Shown: positions 1 to 11,159 of the stretch, in pieces
How positions within the stretch are numbered: position 1 is the stretch's first letter
How the letters are laid out: each line of letters begins with the position of its first letter
From: an uncultured Alphaproteobacteria bacterium
GTDB taxonomy: Bacteria; Pseudomonadota; Alphaproteobacteria; HIMB59
Assembly: GCA_902527045.1 (NCBI GenBank)
Contig: CABZNL010000002.1
Coordinates: 62,001-126,000 of the forward strand
Length of the DNA: 64,000 bases
Direction of reading: 5' to 3'
Notes under the pieces: model-generated
The model's database searches: none
What the model was told of the DNA's origin: nothing
The model's input: only the letters and a program-made list of their open reading frames with translations
Program-made: the position numbers and the translations under genes

Positions 1-342
1 AAAGATTTTAATTATTTGTCAGGTGAAGATGGAACAATAGCTGGATTTCTTGCTCAAGGCGGTCATGGTTGTATATCAGTGACAGCTAATGTAGCGCCAA
101 AATTAACATCGATGCTACACTATTATTGGCAAAAAAAGAATTATAAAGAATTTGATAGAGTAAACTTAAGGTTGGCATCTTTATCAAAAATATTATTTGC
201 TGAACCTAACCCTACACCAGCAAAGTATGCACTTTCTTTAATGGGTAAATGTAAAGCTGACATTAGAGAACCTCTGTATGAGCTTAGTCCTGAAACAAAA
301 AAGCAATTAAGAAAAACAATTAAAGATTTAAATTTTATCTAA
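1..342 (+). CDS. dapA: 4-hydroxy-tetrahydrodipicolinate synthase, C-terminal part (truncated by window start)
   Basis: C-terminal DapA-like sequence (GGHGCISVTANVAP...EPNPTPAKYALSLMG); upstream of smpB as in many alphaproteobacteria. Confidence 0.9.
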   Translation, partial: KDFNYLSGEDGTIAGFLAQGGHGCISVTANVAPKLTSMLHYYWQKKNYKEFDRVNLRLASLSKILFAEPNPTPAKYALSLMGKCKADIREPLYELSPETKKQLRKTIKDLNFI

Positions 343-783
343 TTGTCTATTCAAAATCGTAGAGCAAAATTTGATTATGAAATAAAAGAGACCTACGTAG
401 CTGGTATTGTTCTTGAAAGCAATGAGGTCAAACCTTTAAGAAACGGGAAAGCTTCTATTCAATCAAGTTTTATAAACGAACAAAAAGGTGAAATTTATAT
501 TAATAACTTTGAAATTATCTCCAGAGACAAGAATTTCGACCTTAAAAAGAAAACTAGATCAATAAAAAAACTTCTTTTAAATAAAAGAGAAATAAAAAAA
601 ATTCTTGGTATGTTGACCACTAAAGGTTTTACAGCAGTTCCTATGGAGATATTTTTTAATGACAAAGGTCTTGCAAAAGTGAGATTTGGATTAGGAGTTG
701 GTAAAAAGAAATATGATAAAAGAGATACTATTAAGCAAAGGGAGTGGGACAGGAAAAAACAAAGAATTATAAAGCAACAATAA
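343..783 (+). CDS. smpB: SsrA-binding protein SmpB
   Basis: N-terminal [35 protein letters not shown] and C-terminal [16 protein letters not shown] motifs; TTG start. Confidence 0.95.
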   Translation: MSIQNRRAKFDYEIKETYVAGIVLESNEVKPLRNGKASIQSSFINEQKGEIYINNFEIISRDKNFDLKKKTRSIKKLLLNKREIKKILGMLTTKGFTAVPMEIFFNDKGLAKVRFGLGVGKKKYDKRDTIKQREWDRKKQRIIKQQ

Positions 784-823
784 TTTTCTTGTATTTTCAT
801 CTACTTTTTCATATAAAACTCAC

Positions 824-1090
824 ATGGCAAGAGTTACAGTAGAAGATTGTACTAAAAACGTTGATAGTCTTTTCGACTTAGTATTATTGGCTTCACATAG
901 GGCTAAAGTCCTAAACGCTGGCAATGAAGCACAAGTTCCACTAGATAATGACAAAAGCACAGTAATAGCTTTGAGAGAAATAGCTGATGAGAAAATCAGT
1001 GTAGGGGATGTCAAAGAAGACATTATTAAAAGCTACCAACTTGTTCAGGAAAAAGAAGAAGAAAACGAAGACCATCTTCTTGAAGATTAA
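824..1090 (+). CDS. rpoZ: DNA-directed RNA polymerase subunit omega
   Basis: [30 protein letters not shown] typical of omega. Confidence 0.95.
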   Translation: MARVTVEDCTKNVDSLFDLVLLASHRAKVLNAGNEAQVPLDNDKSTVIALREIADEKISVGDVKEDIIKSYQLVQEKEEENEDHLLED

Positions 1091-1119
1091 AAATTAAATT
1101 TAGTTTATGATTTTAACTG

Positions 1120-3258
1120 ATGTTCCAAACCAGCTATTTTAATGATAGTTACACAGATTTTAAGTCAGCTTTACAATCCTATGATAAAAATTTTAATGAG
1201 AATTTATTTGTTAAAGCAATAGAGGTAGCAGAAAAATCCCATAAAGATCAATTCCGTGCCTCTGGAGATCCATATATAATACATCCGTACGAGGTTTGTA
1301 AGTCGCTTATTGAACTAAAATTAGACACAGAAACAGTTATTACAGGCTTACTCCACGATGTAATTGAAGATACAAAATTTTCAAAATTAGAATTAAAAGA
1401 AAACTTTGGTCCTAGTATTACAAATTTAGTGGATGGTTTAACAAAAATTGATTTTTTAGAGGAAAAAAAAACAACAAGATCAGAAAAAGAAGCAGAAAAT
1501 TTTAGAAAACTTCTCATCTCAACTGCAAAAGATATAAGAGTTTTAATTATTAAATTAGCAGATAGGTTGCACAACATAAAAACAATTCATTATTTTAAAG
1601 ATGTTGAAAAAAGAAAAAGAGTTAGTAATGAGACCTTACTAATTTACGCCCCCTTAGCTCAGCGACTAGGATTTGAAAATTGGAAGTCCATTTTAGAAAA
1701 TATATCTTTTAAAAACCTTCATCCAGATATCTTTAGTAGAATTAACGATAAAATTGATAACACTTTTAAAAATCTAGAGGGCTCTTTTATTGAGCTTGAA
1801 AATTTAATGAAAGAATATCTAAATAAGTCAGATATTGATGCAGAAATTCATTATAGAAAAAAAAATCCATATTCAATTTGGAAAAAAATAAATAAGAAAA
1901 ATACTGACTTAAATTCTATTTCAGACATAGCTGCTGTCAGGATCATCACTAAATCAACAAGAGATTGCTATAAAGTATTAGGTATAATTCATCGTAATTT
2001 CTCCGCAAAAGTGGGAAGAACTAAAGATTATATATCAAGTCCTAAACCCAATGGATACCGATCAATACACTCAGACCTTATTTTTCAAAAAAAAATATTT
2101 GAGGTACAAATAAGATCAAGAGCAATGCATATGATTGCTGAGAATGGTATTGCTGCACACTGGAGATATAAATATTTAAATAAAGATAGTAACAGTGAGG
2201 GGGTATATGCTTGGTTAAGGGATGCTGTTAATTATGTTGAAGAAAATGAACAACATTTAATTTTAAATAAAACTTCCCAACAATTTTTTGATGAGCAAAT
2301 ATATGTTTTTTCTCCAAAAGGTGAATTATTTACACTCCCTTTAGACTCTACACCTGTTGATTTTGCTTATACAATTCATACAGATATAGGAGATAGGTGT
2401 GCTGGTGCAATTGTAAATGGACAAGAGTTACCTTTAAGTACAAAACTTGATAATGGAGATCAGGTTGAAATTATCTTAGATGAAAACACTACAATTTCCC
2501 CGTTATGGATTAGATTTGTAAAAAAAGAAAAAGTTAAAGAAAAAATTAGGTACTTTTTTAGGTCAAAAAGAAGAAGAGAATTTGAAATTCTTGGAAAAGA
2601 TATTTTAAATTATATAGCTAAATCTAAAAATATAATTTCTGATGATGGTATTTACGAAAAGATTTTAAGAAAGACTGACTTTAAATATAAAAATAAACTT
2701 TTTGAAAATGTTGGTAGGGGTTTTTTATCTAAAGCAGAACTTGATAAACTTTTTAAAGAAATGGAAAATAACATTGTCAAAAAAATTTTTCAATCTAAAG
2801 AAGATGAAGAGAGAATAGATGTATTAAAATATGAAAATGGTATAGCTGTGAACTATGCAACTTGCTGCTCACCTATAAAAGGTGATAGCATCATATCTAT
2901 AATGTCTTACGGTCGTGGCTTAGTTGTTCATAATACAATTTGCGATAGTTTGGGTTATTATCATAAAGATAATTTCTATAAATCAGAATGGGGAGAGGGT
3001 GAAAACCAATCTGAATTTAACTCAAGAATAGAGATAATTATTAAAAATCAACCAGGTGCACTATTTAGTATCACTTCAATTTTTGATAAACATGAGATTA
3101 ATATTGAAAATATTCGTATCGCTAATAGAACTAAAAAAGTTTATACGTTTATAATCGATATAAGTATTGAAAGCTCAGATAAATTAAAATTTGTTCTTGC
3201 CGAAATGAAAACTTTAAGCCAAGTTGATAAAGTTAAAAGACAATCAATTAATTATTAA
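1120..3258 (+). CDS. RelA/SpoT bifunctional (p)ppGpp synthetase/hydrolase
   Basis: HD domain (HDVIEDT), synthetase (NGYRSIHS), TGS and ACT regions in 712 aa. Confidence 0.95.
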   Translation: MFQTSYFNDSYTDFKSALQSYDKNFNENLFVKAIEVAEKSHKDQFRASGDPYIIHPYEVCKSLIELKLDTETVITGLLHDVIEDTKFSKLELKENFGPSITNLVDGLTKIDFLEEKKTTRSEKEAENFRKLLISTAKDIRVLIIKLADRLHNIKTIHYFKDVEKRKRVSNETLLIYAPLAQRLGFENWKSILENISFKNLHPDIFSRINDKIDNTFKNLEGSFIELENLMKEYLNKSDIDAEIHYRKKNPYSIWKKINKKNTDLNSISDIAAVRIITKSTRDCYKVLGIIHRNFSAKVGRTKDYISSPKPNGYRSIHSDLIFQKKIFEVQIRSRAMHMIAENGIAAHWRYKYLNKDSNSEGVYAWLRDAVNYVEENEQHLILNKTSQQFFDEQIYVFSPKGELFTLPLDSTPVDFAYTIHTDIGDRCAGAIVNGQELPLSTKLDNGDQVEIILDENTTISPLWIRFVKKEKVKEKIRYFFRSKRRREFEILGKDILNYIAKSKNIISDDGIYEKILRKTDFKYKNKLFENVGRGFLSKAELDKLFKEMENNIVKKIFQSKEDEERIDVLKYENGIAVNYATCCSPIKGDSIISIMSYGRGLVVHNTICDSLGYYHKDNFYKSEWGEGENQSEFNSRIEIIIKNQPGALFSITSIFDKHEINIENIRIANRTKKVYTFIIDISIESSDKLKFVLAEMKTLSQVDKVKRQSINY

Positions 3259-3965
3259 TGAAACTTGGAGTTAATATAGATCATATTGCTACCCTTCGTA
3301 ACGCTAGAGGGCAAAACAATCCAAATTTGTTAAGAGCATTAAAAGTTTGTCATGATTCAAAAGTTGACACTTTAACCATTCACTTGAGAGAAGACAGAAG
3401 ACATATAAAAGATCAAGATTTATTAGAATTAAAAAAAAATTCTAAGATTCCAATTAATCTTGAAATGGCCCTTACAGATGAAATGATACAAATAGCTAAT
3501 AAGATTAATCCTGAGTTTATTTGCTTGGTTCCTGAAAAAAGAAATGAAATCACTACAGAGGGTGGTTTAAATTTAAATAAAATATCTTATCCAAGATTAA
3601 AGAAGCTATTAAAAATTTCTCAAAAAAAAAATATACAAGTTAGTGCTTTTGTAAATCCTACAAAAAAAATGATTAATTTAGCTAAAATTTTAGGTTTTGA
3701 CACTGTTGAAATACATACAGGGCCTTTAGATAAAAAAATCATAAAAAAAAATATAATTAATAAAATAAACGAAATGATCGAGTATGCTCACTCTAAGAAA
3801 CTAATAGTTAATGTAGGGCATGGTTTAAATTTTAATAACATAAAATATATAAAAAAAAGAAGTTATGTGGATACTGTCCACGTTGGTCATTTCATAATAT
3901 CTGAAGCTATATTTATTTCACTAGTTAAAACTATTAAGACTTTCAGAGGTTTAATAAAAAAATGA
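3258..3965 (+). CDS. pdxJ: Pyridoxine 5'-phosphate synthase
   Basis: MKLGVNIDHIATLRNARG signature. Confidence 0.95.
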   Translation: MKLGVNIDHIATLRNARGQNNPNLLRALKVCHDSKVDTLTIHLREDRRHIKDQDLLELKKNSKIPINLEMALTDEMIQIANKINPEFICLVPEKRNEITTEGGLNLNKISYPRLKKLLKISQKKNIQVSAFVNPTKKMINLAKILGFDTVEIHTGPLDKKIIKKNIINKINEMIEYAHSKKLIVNVGHGLNFNNIKYIKKRSYVDTVHVGHFIISEAIFISLVKTIKTFRGLIKK

Positions 3966-4330
3966 TAATTGGCCACGGAATAGATTTAGTTGAGATAGAT
4001 AGAGTAAGTAATATCTATGCTAAATATAAAGAAAACTTCATATCTAAATACTTTATTAATGACCAATTAAAAAAAATTAATACTAATTTACTGGCAAATA
4101 ATTTTGTTATTAAAGAGGCCTTTTCCAAAAGTATTGGTCTAGGATTTAGATCTCCTTGTTATCCAAATAATATTGTTGTTAGCAGGGATACCTTAGGTAA
4201 ACCAGTTATTTCTTTGAAAGATAAACTTGAAAGTTATTTGAACGAAACTTTTGGAAAGTGTGTCATTCATGTCAGCCTTACAGATACAAAATTATATTCG
4301 ATTGCGTCGGTAATTATTGAGCAAAATTAA
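3962..4330 (+). CDS. acpS: Holo-[acyl-carrier-protein] synthase
   Basis: GHGIDLVEIDRV and FVIKEAFSKSIG motifs. Confidence 0.93.
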   Translation: MIIGHGIDLVEIDRVSNIYAKYKENFISKYFINDQLKKINTNLLANNFVIKEAFSKSIGLGFRSPCYPNNIVVSRDTLGKPVISLKDKLESYLNETFGKCVIHVSLTDTKLYSIASVIIEQN

Positions 4331-5048
4331 ATCATCTTTTATTAGTAATTTTAAAGCTCTTTTTTGGGCTTTAATTATTGCTGGTGTAATTAGAACTTTT
4401 GCTATTGAGCCATTTAAAATTCCCTCTGGTTCAATGAAACCTAATTTATTAGTAGGAGATTTTTTATTTGTTTCTAAATGGGACTACGGCTACTCAAGAT
4501 ATTCATTTCCCTTTGGAATGCCACCCTTCAAAGGAAAAATATTAGAGAGCAATCCTGAAAGAGGAGACGTAATCGTCTTTAAACTTCCTGGTCAAGAAAA
4601 TATAAACTATGTAAAAAGATTAATCGGTTTACCAGGGGAAACAATTAAGATTATAAATGGTGAAGTTTATATTAAGTCAAATAATTCAAATGAATTTGAA
4701 ATGTTAAATCAATTCGATGATGGGGTTTTTTTTGATGATCAGTATAAAAAAGATATTCAGCAGTTAATAGAAAATGAATATAAAATATTAAATATTACTG
4801 ACAACGGACCACTCGACTACACTCCAGAATACCAAATTCCTAAAGACAAATTTTTTTTTATGGGTGACAATAGAGACAATTCATCTGACAGCAGAGTTCT
4901 CAGTGGGGTAGGTTTTGTTCCCAAGGTAAATATAATAGGAAAAGTTTGGTTTATCTGGTTTTCAGTTGATACAGATTTTTCAATCTCAAAATTTTGGAAT
5001 TTACCTCTACATATCAGGTATGATAGGCTATTTAATATTATCAAATAA
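4317..5048 (+). CDS. lepB: Signal peptidase I
   Basis: PSGSMKPNLLVGDFLFVSK, RGDVIVFKLP, YVKRLIGLPGE, FFMGDNRDNSSDSR motifs; possible TTG start. Confidence 0.95.
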   Translation: MSKIKSSFISNFKALFWALIIAGVIRTFAIEPFKIPSGSMKPNLLVGDFLFVSKWDYGYSRYSFPFGMPPFKGKILESNPERGDVIVFKLPGQENINYVKRLIGLPGETIKIINGEVYIKSNNSNEFEMLNQFDDGVFFDDQYKKDIQQLIENEYKILNITDNGPLDYTPEYQIPKDKFFFMGDNRDNSSDSRVLSGVGFVPKVNIIGKVWFIWFSVDTDFSISKFWNLPLHIRYDRLFNIIK

Positions 5049-5053
5049 ATATT

Positions 5054-5707
5054 TTGAATAAGGCACAAATTTTTAAAACTCTTAAAAGCCTTAAGGGCTT
5101 CGATAAAAGTTTGCAACATGATAGTTTTGAAAAATCAAAAAAACATTCTGATAAACCATTTCAAAAATATGAGTTCTTAGGAGATAGGGTTTTAGGTTTA
5201 GTAATATCAGAATATTTGATTGCTACTTACTCTCATAATACACTGGATGAAATTTCAAGAAGATTTATTCATCTTGTAAATACAAATACTTTAGCCAAAA
5301 TATTTAAAAAATATAACTTAGGTGATATTTTTAAACATCAGCTTGACCCCAACTCAAATAAAAATTCTGTATACGCTGATGCTCTAGAGTCTTTAATTGG
5401 ATTTGCATACACGAGAAAAGGTTTAGATTTTTCAAAAAAATTAATAATGGAATTATGGCAAGATGAATTAGATACTCTTCCTCAAAAAGACCCTAAAACG
5501 TTTATCCAAGAATATTGTCAAAAAAAATATAAAACTATTCCTGACTATAATCTAATTGAAGAAGCTGGTACAAAACATAAACCTAAATTTATAGTATCTT
5601 TAAAAATCAATGACAACGAAGTAGAGGCAGAGGGAATTTCTAAACAAAAAGCAGAAATTTTAGCAGCAAAAAAAATGATTAAGATAATCAATAACTTGAA
5701 TAAATAA
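5054..5707 (+). CDS. rnc: Ribonuclease III
   Basis: EFLGDRVLGLVISEYL signature, C-terminal dsRBD. Confidence 0.93.
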   Translation: MNKAQIFKTLKSLKGFDKSLQHDSFEKSKKHSDKPFQKYEFLGDRVLGLVISEYLIATYSHNTLDEISRRFIHLVNTNTLAKIFKKYNLGDIFKHQLDPNSNKNSVYADALESLIGFAYTRKGLDFSKKLIMELWQDELDTLPQKDPKTFIQEYCQKKYKTIPDYNLIEEAGTKHKPKFIVSLKINDNEVEAEGISKQKAEILAAKKMIKIINNLNK

Positions 5708-5711
5708 TTAA

Positions 5712-6344
5712 TTGTATAAAACCGAAGCTATAGTAACAAAAGTAGAAAATTTTAGAGAAAATCATTTAAGTGTCTCATTTTATTCTACTGAACACGGCCA
5801 AAAATCTCTTGTTGTATTTGGAGGAAAGTCCAAAAAAAAAAGTACTAATTATGTTAAGGGTGGATTAAATAATATTGAATTTGATAGCAATAATGTTTGC
5901 CTTTCCTCCACATCTATTAATTCTTTTAAATGGTTCTTATTTTCAAAATATGAACTAAAGGCGATCGATTATTTTTGCTTTTTAATAAATAAGTTACTTT
6001 TTTTAGCTGATCAAAATTCTAATGTTATAAATTATTATTTGCTATTAATGTCTAAAATGAATGATAGGTCTAATTATCTGTCAGAGCTATTATTATTGGA
6101 GCTTGAAATCTTAAAAACCTCAGGCTATCAACCTGATTTCAATCAAAGTGTTTTAGAAAAAATATTTAATTCAAGTAATATGAGTAATTTGCGAACTAAT
6201 GAGGATATTTACGAATATTTAAAAAACAATAAGGATCAACAATCGGTTTTTTTTGATTTTATGAGCAGAATAGTCAACAGAGTATTGATTAATTTGAATA
6301 TTAATTTACCTTTTTCTAGAAATGAAGTTGCCAAGAAAAATTGA
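5712..6344 (+). CDS. recO: DNA repair protein RecO, short divergent form
   Basis: N-term YKTEAIVTKVENFRENHLSVSFYSTEHGQ and position after rnc; TTG start. Confidence 0.75.
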   Translation: MYKTEAIVTKVENFRENHLSVSFYSTEHGQKSLVVFGGKSKKKSTNYVKGGLNNIEFDSNNVCLSSTSINSFKWFLFSKYELKAIDYFCFLINKLLFLADQNSNVINYYLLLMSKMNDRSNYLSELLLLELEILKTSGYQPDFNQSVLEKIFNSSNMSNLRTNEDIYEYLKNNKDQQSVFFDFMSRIVNRVLINLNINLPFSRNEVAKKN

Positions 6345-6762
6345 AACAATCTATATAGCCTCAGATCATGCAGGTTTTAGGTTAAAATCGTTTATAATCA
6401 AAGAATACCTTGGCAAAAAAAAATACAATTTTGTAGATTTAGGTACAAATTCAGATAAATCCGTTGATTATCCAAAATTTGCAAAAACATTATGTAAAAA
6501 TATCAATAAATCCAGCATGGGTATCTTGATCTGTGGTTCAGGATTAGGAGTAAGTATAAGTGCAAATAGGCATAAGCACATTAGAGCTTCTCTTTGTCAT
6601 AATGCACAAACAGCAAAAATGACAAGAAAACATAACGATAGTAACGTAATTTGTTTAAAAGGAAGATCTTTTGTAAAAAAAAATATTTTTGCTATGCTCA
6701 ACGCCTATTTTAAAACAGAATTTGACAAAGGCAGACATTTAAGGAGAATATCGCAAATATGA
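6322..6762 (+). CDS. rpiB: Ribose-5-phosphate isomerase B
   Basis: [11 protein letters not shown] and [17 protein letters not shown] motifs. Confidence 0.95.
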   Translation: MKLPRKIETIYIASDHAGFRLKSFIIKEYLGKKKYNFVDLGTNSDKSVDYPKFAKTLCKNINKSSMGILICGSGLGVSISANRHKHIRASLCHNAQTAKMTRKHNDSNVICLKGRSFVKKNIFAMLNAYFKTEFDKGRHLRRISQI

Positions 6763-8033
6763 CACTCAGTGAGAATTTTTTTTCTAGTAACCTAGAACAC
6801 GCGGATAAAGATCTATACCAAAGTATTTCACAGGAACTATCAAGACAACAAAATCAAATTGAATTAATAGCTTCTGAAAACATTGTTTCTAAAGCTGTTC
6901 TTGAAGCTCAAGGTTCCATCATGACTAACAAATATGCTGAGGGTTATAGTGCTAAAAGATATTATGGTGGATGTGAGTTTGTAGATATAGCGGAAAATCT
7001 TGCTATTGATCGTTTAAAAGAGTTATATGGTTGCAATTATGCCAATGTCCAACCTCACTCAGGTGCTCAAGCTAACCAAGCTGTATTTTTAGCATTAATT
7101 AAACCTGGAGACACAATCTTAGGAATGTCTTTAGACGCTGGTGGACACTTAACTCATGGCTCACGTCCTAATCAATCTGGAAAATATTTTAATGCAATTC
7201 AGTATGGCATTAAACCAGAAACCTCTTTAATAGATTATGATGAGGTTGAGCGTTTAGCAGTCGAAAATAATCCTAGTATGATAATTGCTGGTGGCTCCGC
7301 TTACCCAAGAAATATTGATTTTAAAAAATTCAGAGAGATTGCAGATAAAGTTGGATCATATTTACTAGTTGATATGGCTCACTATTCTGGTCTTGTCGCT
7401 GCAAAAGAGTACCCAGATCCATTGCCACACGCACACGTGGTTACATCAACTACCCACAAGACTATAAGAGGACCAAGAGGCGGAATGATACTTTCTAATG
7501 ACCTAGATCTTGGAAAGAAGTTCAATAGTTCAGTTTTTCCTGGTTTACAAGGCGGACCTTTAATGCATGTTATTGCAGCCAAAGCAGTTGCTTTTGGAGA
7601 AGCTCTTCAACCTGAGTTTAAAAGCTATATTCAACAAGTCAAAAAGAACGCCTCAATTCTAGGCGAAGTACTTATGTCAAATGGAATAGATATCGTTACT
7701 GGTGGTACAGACTCTCATATGGTCTTAGTAGATTTAAGATCAAAAAATGTAACTGGTAAAGATGCTGAAGAAAGCTTAGAGAGAGCCGGAATGACTTGTA
7801 ACAAAAATGGTGTTGCAAATGACCCAAATCCCCCAACTATTACCTCAGGTATTAGGTTAGGATCTCCAGCTGCAACAACAAGAGGTTTCAAAGAAGAAGA
7901 GTTTAAATTTATTGGAGAAAAAATTTCAACAATAATTAATAATCTCTCTGTATCTAATTCTGATATTTCTATGCTTGAAAGTTCTATTAATAAAGAAGTT
8001 CAGGACCTTTGCTCTAAGTATCCCATTTATTAA
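6759..8033 (+). CDS. glyA: Serine hydroxymethyltransferase
   Basis: [42 protein letters not shown]. Confidence 0.97.
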   Translation: MTLSENFFSSNLEHADKDLYQSISQELSRQQNQIELIASENIVSKAVLEAQGSIMTNKYAEGYSAKRYYGGCEFVDIAENLAIDRLKELYGCNYANVQPHSGAQANQAVFLALIKPGDTILGMSLDAGGHLTHGSRPNQSGKYFNAIQYGIKPETSLIDYDEVERLAVENNPSMIIAGGSAYPRNIDFKKFREIADKVGSYLLVDMAHYSGLVAAKEYPDPLPHAHVVTSTTHKTIRGPRGGMILSNDLDLGKKFNSSVFPGLQGGPLMHVIAAKAVAFGEALQPEFKSYIQQVKKNASILGEVLMSNGIDIVTGGTDSHMVLVDLRSKNVTGKDAEESLERAGMTCNKNGVANDPNPPTITSGIRLGSPAATTRGFKEEEFKFIGEKISTIINNLSVSNSDISMLESSINKEVQDLCSKYPIY

Positions 8034-8038
8034 ACCTG

Positions 8039-8497
8039 ATGAAATGTCCTTTTTGTATTGACAAAAACAAAGAGACATCTGTTTTAGACTCAAGACCCTC
8101 GGAAAACGGCTCTGTAATAAGGAGAAGAAGAATCTGCATAGATTGTAAAGGTAGGTTTACTACTCATGAAAGAATACAATTTAGAGAGATATTAGTTGTT
8201 AAAAAAGATGGTGATAAAGTAAATTTCGATAGAGACAAAATAGCAAAGTCTGTTGAATTAGCACTTCGCAAAAGACCTATAGATACAGACACTAAAGAAA
8301 AATTAATTTCTAGAATTGTAAATGATGTTGAGGGCATGGGTGAAAACGAAATTAGTTCTAATGTAATTGGTGAGTCTGTTATGAAAGCACTTTTTTCAAT
8401 TGATAAGGTTGCGTATGTAAGATTTGCCTCTGTCTATAGAGATTTCCGTGAGACTAAAGATTTTGAGCAGTTTTTAGACACAATAGACAAAAAGTAA
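8039..8497 (+). CDS. nrdR: Transcriptional repressor NrdR
   Basis: MKCPFC...VLDSRPSENGSVIRRRRICIDCKGRFTTHER. Confidence 0.96.
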   Translation: MKCPFCIDKNKETSVLDSRPSENGSVIRRRRICIDCKGRFTTHERIQFREILVVKKDGDKVNFDRDKIAKSVELALRKRPIDTDTKEKLISRIVNDVEGMGENEISSNVIGESVMKALFSIDKVAYVRFASVYRDFRETKDFEQFLDTIDKK

Positions 8498-8500
8498 AAT

Positions 8501-9490
8501 TTGGTTAGTCAAAATCACCTTAACTATCTTCAAAGTGTAAATAACTTATCAATTAGAAATACTGGACTGACAGGAAAAAACCCTTCAGTTGCATGTTTGA
8601 TTGTAGATTACTCTAAATCATTAAAAGGGATAATCCTCAGTTATGGTTTAACTTCAAAAAATGGTAGACCTCATGCAGAAATAAATGCTTTAAAAAAAAT
8701 CTCATTTAATAAAATAAATAATAAAACTGTCATGTACATTAGCTTAGAACCTTGTTTTAAAAAAAGTAGCTGTTGTGCCAAAGCAATAGCTAAGGCTGGA
8801 ATTAAAAAAGTTTATATCAGCTCATTAGATCCAAATCCAAAAATAAAAGGCAAGGGAATTGATTTTTTAAAAAAACAAAAGATAAAAGTTTTTCATTCAT
8901 TAAAATCGACAGATAGATTTAAGATAATTAATAAATTTTTTTATACTCATAAAACTTTGAATAGACCCTTCATTACTCTTAAAATCGCAATCTCAAAAAA
9001 TGGGTTTAGTAAAAGCCCAACTCGTAAAAATATAACTTCTCATCAAACTCAATATTTTATGCATAGTCTAAGATTATCTCATGACGCCATTGGTGTTGGA
9101 ATGAATACGGTGTTAGATGACAAGCCAAAATTAACATGTAGATTACAAGGTGTTTCAAAAAATATTGTAAAATTATTATTCTCAAATAAAGAAATTTCAT
9201 TAAACAATTATAAGTCAATAATAGTTGACTATAAAAAATCAGTTACTGAAAATTTTGCTTTATTTAAAAAATTGAAAATTCAATCTGTTCTTATCGAAGG
9301 TGGACTTAGTACTTTTAAATACTTTCTTAATTGTAATTTATATGACGAGGTTATAGTCTGCCAGTCAAACATGACTATAAAAAATGTAAGTAAAAAATAT
9401 TTTTTATCAATGAAATCATTAACAAATAATCTCAAATTAAAATCTTCTCAAAAGTATGGAGAGGATATGATTTATAAATTTACTAAATAA
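8501..9490 (+). CDS. ribD: Riboflavin biosynthesis deaminase/reductase RibD
   Basis: PHAEINAL...SLEPCFKKSSCCAKAI deaminase motif plus reductase domain. Confidence 0.9.
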   Translation: MVSQNHLNYLQSVNNLSIRNTGLTGKNPSVACLIVDYSKSLKGIILSYGLTSKNGRPHAEINALKKISFNKINNKTVMYISLEPCFKKSSCCAKAIAKAGIKKVYISSLDPNPKIKGKGIDFLKKQKIKVFHSLKSTDRFKIINKFFYTHKTLNRPFITLKIAISKNGFSKSPTRKNITSHQTQYFMHSLRLSHDAIGVGMNTVLDDKPKLTCRLQGVSKNIVKLLFSNKEISLNNYKSIIVDYKKSVTENFALFKKLKIQSVLIEGGLSTFKYFLNCNLYDEVIVCQSNMTIKNVSKKYFLSMKSLTNNLKLKSSQKYGEDMIYKFTK

Positions 9491-10068
9491 TGTTTAGCGG
9501 AATAATTCAATCTCAAGGTAAAATCAAAAAGTTGATAAGAGAAGAAAAGTCATTAGTGGTTGAAATCCAATCTTCATTAAAAGGATATAAGTTAGGTTCT
9601 TCAATATGTTGTTCTGGAATTTGTTTAACAGTTACATCAATAAAAAAAAATACTTTCAAGGCAGATATTTCATATGAAACAATGAATAAAACTAATGCTA
9701 AACATTGGAAAGTTGGAAAAAAAATAAATTTAGAAAGATCTTTAAAAGTTGGTGACGAGATTTCTGGTCATTTTGTTTTTGGACATATTGATACAACTTG
9801 CTCTGTCGAAGAATTGTATAAAGTTGGAAGTAGTTGGTTTTTATCCTTTATTTTCCCAAAAAATCTCAAAAAATTTATTGTACAAAAGGGCTCAATATCT
9901 CTAAATGGTATTTCTCTTACAATAAATAATGTTAAAACAAATAAATGTCATTGTATGATCATCCCTCACACCTATAAACATACCGATATTCATACATATA
10001 AGAAAAATGAAATTTTAAATCTTGAAGTAGATATGCTAGCAAGATACGCTCACTCCTCAAAATCATAG
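9490..10068 (+). CDS. ribE: Riboflavin synthase alpha subunit
   Basis: MFSGIIQSQGKI, SGHFVFGHID, SLNGISLTIN. Confidence 0.93.
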   Translation: MFSGIIQSQGKIKKLIREEKSLVVEIQSSLKGYKLGSSICCSGICLTVTSIKKNTFKADISYETMNKTNAKHWKVGKKINLERSLKVGDEISGHFVFGHIDTTCSVEELYKVGSSWFLSFIFPKNLKKFIVQKGSISLNGISLTINNVKTNKCHCMIIPHTYKHTDIHTYKKNEILNLEVDMLARYAHSSKS

Positions 10069-10080
10069 GTTGTTAAATTA

Positions 10081-11154
10081 ATGTCAGATTTTACAAATAT
10101 CGAAAATATTATAAATGATGCCCGTAACGGCAAAATGTATATTCTTGTTGATAGCGAAGATAGAGAAAACGAAGGAGATTTAATTATACCTGCCTCTCTT
10201 TGCAAACCAGAGCATATCAATTTCATGGCAACTCATGGAAGAGGCTTAATTTGTCTATCTATATCAGAGACCAGAGCTGATGAATTAAAACTACCTTTAA
10301 TGAATCCAGATAATTGGAAGAAGAAGACCACAGCATTCACCATTTCAATCGAGTCTAGCACCAACATTACGACAGGTATTTCTGCATTTGATAGAGCAGA
10401 AACAGTCAGTGCAGCAATAAACCCAAATTTTAAACAGGGAGATATTGTTAGTCCCGGACACGTATTTCCTCTAATTGCATGGGATGGAGGTGTACTAACA
10501 AGGGCAGGTCACACCGAGGCTGCAGTAGACATATCTAGACTAGCTGGATTAAATGACTCTGCTGTAATTTGTGAGATCATGAACGATGATGGTAGTATGG
10601 CAAGAGTTCCAGATCTAATACCTTATGCAAAAAAACACTCAATAAATATAGGCACCATCCAAGACTTGATCGCGTATAGAATTAAAAACGACTTACTCAT
10701 AAAAAAAATTCCAGAAAAGCAACACCAAATTAAAAATATTTACTCAGATATTTTTGAATTCAACGTATTTGAAAATACTATTGATGGATTACACCACGCA
10801 ACTTTACACTTAGGAGATTTATCCAACCAAGACAGCGTAATGACTAGAGTTCATCCTGTCCAAGGCTTTGATGATATAATTATGAATTTTAACAATCCAA
10901 AAACAAAAGATTTACATGCCTCAATTGAAAAAATAAAATCTCATGGATCTGGAATAATAGTACTCATTAATAATCCAATACTGGGAGATCTTGGAAAATT
11001 ATCAAATGATGAAAAAGTAAAATACTATGGTCTAGGAGCACAAATACTTAAAAATTTCTCAATTAATAATATCTCTGTCTTGTCTAATTCACTTGGAGAA
11101 GATTTAAATTTAGGAATTTATGGATTAAACGTCAATAAAATAGAGAGTCTTTAG
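10081..11154 (+). CDS. ribB: 3,4-dihydroxy-2-butanone 4-phosphate synthase with a degenerate GTP cyclohydrolase II-like C-terminus (RibBX-type)
   Basis: DSEDRENEGDLIIPA, HGRGLICL, AGHTEAAVD in N-term; no zinc-Cys GSxRCDC motif in C-term. Confidence 0.9.
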   Translation: MSDFTNIENIINDARNGKMYILVDSEDRENEGDLIIPASLCKPEHINFMATHGRGLICLSISETRADELKLPLMNPDNWKKKTTAFTISIESSTNITTGISAFDRAETVSAAINPNFKQGDIVSPGHVFPLIAWDGGVLTRAGHTEAAVDISRLAGLNDSAVICEIMNDDGSMARVPDLIPYAKKHSINIGTIQDLIAYRIKNDLLIKKIPEKQHQIKNIYSDIFEFNVFENTIDGLHHATLHLGDLSNQDSVMTRVHPVQGFDDIIMNFNNPKTKDLHASIEKIKSHGSGIIVLINNPILGDLGKLSNDEKVKYYGLGAQILKNFSINNISVLSNSLGEDLNLGIYGLNVNKIESL

Positions 11155-11159
11155 TCATT

